Shown piece after piece: positions 61,441-64,000 of a stretch of DNA of 64,000 bases. The number at the start of each line of letters is the position of its first letter. The stretch's first letter is position 1. Made by a program: the position numbers and the translations under genes. The stretch is from Phyllobacterium lublinensis. GTDB taxonomy: Bacteria > Pseudomonadota > Alphaproteobacteria > Rhizobiales > Rhizobiaceae. The notes under the pieces are model-generated. The model saw only the letters and a list, made by a program, of their open reading frames with translations, searched no databases and had not been told where the DNA came from. Where the stretch lies: contig NZ_JAIUDQ010000004.1 of assembly GCF_020164435.1 (NCBI RefSeq), forward strand, positions 248,001 to 312,000, written 5' to 3'.

Positions 61441-61794
61441 CTATTTCGCGTCGGTGTCGTATATTGTTGTGAAGGTCACCTGCATTGGCCCGCTATGCTC
61501 GACTTCCTGCTTCTCTCGGAAATCTGCCGGCGCCGCGTTTTTCAGTGCGAAGATTGCGGATGTCACTTCTGGCCCGGTGGTGGCAGTGAGCAACCGCTTC
61601 TCCAAGAAAAACTGTCGCTTGACCATCGCCAGCTTTACCTGCTCGCCAAACTCCTCATGCTTGGATGCCCAGTCGTAGACGCGCTGGCGGTGTATTCCGA
61701 GCTGAGAAGCTGCGGCGGCGAGGCTGTACCCTTCGGACATCAGCGACATAATCTCGTCACCGTAAGAGGGCTTGAAGTCTGTCTGGCGGCTCAT
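61441..61794 (-). CDS. Terminase small subunit-like protein
   Basis: 117 residues. A helix-turn-helix SYGDEIMSLMSEGYSLAAAASQLGIHRQRVYDWASKHEEFGEQVK (about 10-55) followed by a basic helix MVKRQFFLEKRLL is the DNA-recognition part of small terminase subunits, which bind pac or cos sites. The remainder is short and ends TFTTIYDTDAK. AGGAGAAA precedes the ATG; it overlaps the preceding small gene by four bases. No large-subunit gene follows, which is unusual. It could also be another phage DNA-binding protein of the same fold. Confidence 0.65.
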   Translation of the reverse strand: MSRQTDFKPSYGDEIMSLMSEGYSLAAAASQLGIHRQRVYDWASKHEEFGEQVKLAMVKRQFFLEKRLLTATTGPEVTSAIFALKNAAPADFREKQEVEHSGPMQVTFTTIYDTDAK

Positions 61795-61958
61795 GGGTGT
61801 TTCTCCTGCAATGCAGCAGCGTGACGAACGGCTGTGGCGAGTGATGATCCATCCCGAGGCGTCGTGCTAATCGCAGCAATAAGGTCTTTGATCTGAGGTG
61901 ATGCAGAGCCATTGCCGAATTTTTTCACCTCGTCGGCGGTGGATACAGTGGTGGTCAT
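61791..61958 (-). CDS. Small phage protein
   Basis: 55 residues from ATG 61958, which has AGGAG at the right distance; longer frames upstream run into the preceding gene. ADEVKKFGNGSASPQIKDLIAAI and GSSLATAVRHAAALQEKH are helical. It overlaps its neighbours by four bases on both sides (ATGA). Function unknown. Confidence 0.6.
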   Translation of the reverse strand: MTTTVSTADEVKKFGNGSASPQIKDLIAAISTTPRDGSSLATAVRHAAALQEKHP

Positions 61959-62335
61959 TGTGTTTCTCCTGCACGTTCTTCGAGATAATCCTTGAGGGCA
62001 GTCCGGATGTTCTTGCTTGGCCATGTCTTAGCCGCCCAACGGAGTGCCTTCTCTGTGTCGTAGGCGATGAAAAGTTTCAGAGGACGCGGGATGGCTGCTA
62101 TTAGGAGGTCGCAAACCAGTGCGGCGTGCAAACGATCCGCTTCAGCAATCCCATCGGCGATGATCCACTCGACACGCTCGTTTGCGAATGCCTTCCAAAT
62201 GACGGCAAATCGATAAATCCGCAGGTAGTCTATCGTCGGGAGAAACTCGACTGGTGTGACGATGACTTTCAAGGCGTCATCTGCCAGCTTGTCCACAACT
62301 GGGGCATGGTCGGCGTTGTAATTTTCCAAATTCAT
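61955..62335 (-). CDS. Small phage protein
   Basis: 126 residues from ATG 62335 with AAGGAG upstream. DYLRIYRFAVIWKAFANERVEWIIADGIAEADRLHAALVCDLLIAA (about 35-80) is helical with conserved aromatic residues; the end KTWPSKNIRTALKDYLEERAG is charged. No family recognised. ATGA overlaps at both ends place it in the same translationally coupled operon. Confidence 0.6.
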   Translation of the reverse strand: MNLENYNADHAPVVDKLADDALKVIVTPVEFLPTIDYLRIYRFAVIWKAFANERVEWIIADGIAEADRLHAALVCDLLIAAIPRPLKLFIAYDTEKALRWAAKTWPSKNIRTALKDYLEERAGETQ

Positions 62336-62520
62336 CGCGTCGGCTCCTTTTTGGGTGTCCGCAATGGAAGAATATCGGCAGTGCCATTCTCGGGTGGAAA
62401 TCCCCATGACAAGCTTGGGTCCAGCCGGATGACGTTGCGTTCGCGCCATGACCAAGCAGATATTTCGGCGGACAGTCGCTCGGCAGCCTCACGCTCGCTC
62501 AAGAGTTCAAAGCAGATCAT
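62332..62520 (-). CDS. Small phage protein
   Basis: 62 residues. CFELLSEREAAERLSAEISAW (about 3-23) is a charged amphipathic helix; the remainder is Pro/Arg-rich. ATGA overlap with the next gene and with the 49-residue gene before it. Function unknown. Confidence 0.55.
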   Translation of the reverse strand: MICFELLSEREAAERLSAEISAWSWRERNVIRLDPSLSWGFPPENGTADILPLRTPKKEPTR

Positions 62521-62666
62521 GACTTCACCTCGGGGCGTTTGAACTGCAGGATGACTGCGGACGGTCGCTTTTTGACTCGACGCAGCTTTCGAGCTTCATG
62601 CTCAGCGCGTTCCTTGGCGATGCGCTTTTCGACTTTGGCGAAGTATTCGGGGTCGGTGCGGATCAC
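62517..62666 (-). CDS. Very small basic phage protein
   Basis: 49 residues from a GTG at 62666, with GGAGG seven bases upstream. RTDPEYFAKVEKRIAKERAE then HEARKLRRVKKRP is a highly charged, basic helix; the tail reads SAVILQFKRPEVKS. Stop and start overlap on both sides (GTGA with the preceding gene, ATGA with the following one), which supports real translation. Probably a nucleic-acid-binding or helper peptide; inference from charge only. Confidence 0.6.
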   Translation of the reverse strand: MIRTDPEYFAKVEKRIAKERAEHEARKLRRVKKRPSAVILQFKRPEVKS

Positions 62667-62926
62667 TGCATCACCTCCGGTTCGATGACGCGGACATTGC
62701 CCTGCAAGTCAGCAACCGCCACAGTGCCTCGCAGCATGGTGGCTACTGTCTGCATGAAATCGTCTCGTGCCTGCAAATATGCGGTCGTGAATTTACGAAG
62801 CTGGCGAGTATTGCGAATGCACGGGAATTCTGGTTCCCATTCGACCTGCATATTGCCGCCCACCCAAACGAAAGTGACTTTGTAACCAAGTGGCAGCGAT
62901 GCGGTATGCTCCAGTGGACTAGCCAT
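62663..62926 (-). CDS. Small phage protein
   Basis: 87 residues with AGGAG before the ATG. LGYKVTFVWVGGNMQVEWEPEFPCIRN (about 13-39) is beta-rich, followed by a helix RQLRKFTTAYLQARDDFMQTVATMLRG and a short beta end VAVADLQGNVRVIEPE. The compact alpha/beta layout suggests a folded domain. Overlaps the 62919 gene by eight bases. Function unknown. Confidence 0.6.
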   Translation of the reverse strand: MASPLEHTASLPLGYKVTFVWVGGNMQVEWEPEFPCIRNTRQLRKFTTAYLQARDDFMQTVATMLRGTVAVADLQGNVRVIEPEVMQ

Positions 62927-63119
62927 TTTCCGCTCCTATTCTTCGCACGCGGTGCAGCTTAAAGGCAGCGCATGCGTGTAGGGGGTATGGGGGGGTGTTG
63001 GTGTAGGCCGTTCGTAGGGGCGTTCGTAGGAAAAACGGACCGTTCGTAGGGGCGTTCGTAGGGGCGTTCGAACCCCGTTCGCATACCGTTCGTAGGGGCG
63101 TTCGTAGGCTATTCGCCAT
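62919..63119 (-). CDS. Repeat-encoded small protein
   Basis: 66 residues from ATG 63119, with GGAGG six bases upstream inside the end of the ATPase gene. The first half is made of LRTPLRT and NAPTNAPTNGP blocks because the DNA is a set of direct repeats; the second half is HACAAFKLHRVRRIGAENG. The strong ribosome site and overlaps at both ends argue that it is translated. The repeat DNA may itself be the functional element. Confidence 0.5.
   Translation of the reverse strand: MANSLRTPLRTVCERGSNAPTNAPTNGPFFLRTPLRTAYTNTPPYPLHACAAFKLHRVRRIGAENG
63009..63108. repeat. Iteron-like direct repeats CGTTCGTAGG
   Basis: Six perfect copies of CGTTCGTAGG at 63009, 63021, 63041, 63053, 63087 and 63099, plus two degenerate copies (63065, 63076). 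Three pairs are spaced 12 bp apart, giving same-face spacing close to one helical turn. They lie directly beside a replicative ATPase gene, as iterons of a replication origin do. Confidence 0.75.
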
Positions 63120-64000
63120 GATTTGCCTCCACGATAGCAAGTTGGTATGAGCGCCGAGAAGGAGGACCGAGTTCCAGCACTTTGATGCGTCCCACTTCGA
63201 ACAGGCGGTTCATCGCAGTGATAAAGCCGCGCTTCCTGATGCCGCTTGCCTGCTGGTCTTTTTCGAACAATGCAGGTGCATAATTCGCGCCTGTTGAATG
63301 GCTAACTTTCCGACCTTCGACAGTGTACCGTTCGAGCAGTTCAAGAAAAACGCGATCTGTATGGTTCATGGCGGCGAGCGAAGTCAGGGAATTATTGGTG
63401 TTCGGTTTGAATACTCCGTTGACCCATCGAAGCGCGATTTCATCGCCGATTTTGCCGTAATTGGATTTGACGGTTCGAAGAACGCGGACATCGGTGTCGG
63501 CTTCCTCTCCATCCTTTTCCTTAAGGCGGTCCAGATAGAGGCGGGAACGGACGGAATTATTCCAAGCTGTTGAGCCTGACGATCCAGTACCACTTGCCAT
63601 GCCGGCAACAGACGGGTGTGCCAGCATCACGATGGTAACGCGATATCTGGTGCAGAGGCCGCGCAGGAGACTAATAAATTGACGTGCCTGCGCACGTTGG
63701 ATTTCGTCGCCTCCGAAAAGATCAGCAAGAGTATCGAGCACCAGCAGTGATGGGCGATGGTTAGCAACGAAGGCTTCAAGCGCAGCGAAGAGCTTGGTCG
63801 CTTTCAGAACGTTGCCTTTTCCTTCCGGGACAGCAAGCAACGCGTCTTTACCAGCCAGCGAGCAAATATGCAGGTTTTTGAGAGCGTTCAGTTCTAACTC
63901 AAATTCGCGAACGATATCAGCAAGGCGTCGATGAACCTCATCAACATCATCTTCCGCCGTTAAGAAGAAGGCCATGCCTTGCAAAACTGTACGACCCGCC
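63109..64000 (-). CDS. RepA/KaiC-like AAA ATPase (replicative helicase type), partial
   Basis: About 297 residues are visible; the frame stays open to the right edge, where it reads AGRTVLQGMAFFL, so the N terminus with Walker A is missing. Walker B is RPSLLVLDTLADLFGGDE, followed by IVMLAHPSVAGMASGTGSSGSTAW, the sensor region of RecA-fold RepA-type helicases, and RTVKSNYGKIGDEIALRWVNGVF. The C terminus (about 215-297) is a winged-helix-like domain with KRGFITAMNRLFEVGRIKVLEL. Such enzymes unwind DNA as hexamers for phage or plasmid replication. It heads the minus-strand phage operon and adjoins the iteron-like repeats. Confidence 0.8.
   Translation of the reverse strand, partial: AGRTVLQGMAFFLTAEDDVDEVHRRLADIVREFELELNALKNLHICSLAGKDALLAVPEGKGNVLKATKLFAALEAFVANHRPSLLVLDTLADLFGGDEIQRAQARQFISLLRGLCTRYRVTIVMLAHPSVAGMASGTGSSGSTAWNNSVRSRLYLDRLKEKDGEEADTDVRVLRTVKSNYGKIGDEIALRWVNGVFKPNTNNSLTSLAAMNHTDRVFLELLERYTVEGRKVSHSTGANYAPALFEKDQQASGIRKRGFITAMNRLFEVGRIKVLELGPPSRRSYQLAIVEANHGE

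Noticed and set aside
63009..63108. CRISPR-like array
   Set aside because: Units are 10-12 bp direct repeats without unique spacers of 30 bp or more, and no cas genes are near. Better read as iterons or a repeat-coded peptide.

Overview
The window reads as a chromosomal segment of an alphaproteobacterium of the order Hyphomicrobiales (Rhizobiales), most like the Phyllobacteriaceae/Brucellaceae. The reasons are gene content and order: ruvC-ruvA-ruvB, ybgC, tolQ-tolR-tolA-tolB-pal-cpoB-tilS-ftsH-glmM, serC-serA with a serC-type leader, purA with an rpoH-type sigma factor, an RcdA (DUF1465) gene, and several perfect CtrA boxes. The genus cannot be fixed from the sequence alone.

Positions 1-45,400 are ordinary core chromosome. 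From left to right: the end of a YmdB-like phosphodiesterase gene, a TerC membrane protein, biotin uptake (bioY), yebC, an amino-acid permease, rpmE, an ABC exporter, a MotA-like/OmpA-like motor pair, an inositol monophosphatase family gene, efp, an M20 amidohydrolase, a Sel1-repeat protein, a ThiE-like protein, TauE/SafE, OpgC and an acyl-CoA synthetase. Then come rcdA and the ruvCAB resolvasome, a GH5 glycosidase lying opposite to its neighbours, and the complete Tol-Pal envelope machine. The segment ends with tilS, ftsH, glmM, an outer-membrane beta-barrel, the serine pathway (serC, serA), purA, an unknown proline-rich membrane protein, rpoH, rluD and tRNA-Glu(CUC). Perfect TTAA-N7-TTAA boxes lie upstream of rcdA (two), pal and the beta-barrel gene, which suggests that the cell-cycle regulator CtrA coordinates part of this envelope and division gene set.

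From the 3' end of tRNA-Glu (45,384) the character changes: short hypothetical genes on both strands, several secreted or lipoprotein genes, zinc-ribbon proteins, a DUF982 protein, gene remnants and long spacers. This accessory stretch (45.4-56.8 kb) holds a two-gene module of unknown function, a degenerate tRNA-Leu-like sequence, a promoter with paired operator-like palindromes ahead of a small HTH gene, two candidate small RNAs (one behind a CtrA box), and a 60-bp repeat found upstream of two secreted-protein genes.

From about 56.9 kb to the right edge everything is on the minus strand and tightly overlapped. It is part of a prophage or phage satellite, read from right to left: a RepA/KaiC-like replicative ATPase (cut by the window edge), a gene made partly of iteron-like repeats, a string of small early genes, a terminase-small-subunit-like gene, then directly two large virion or injection proteins (one with a phage lysozyme domain). 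No large terminase, portal or capsid gene lies between them.
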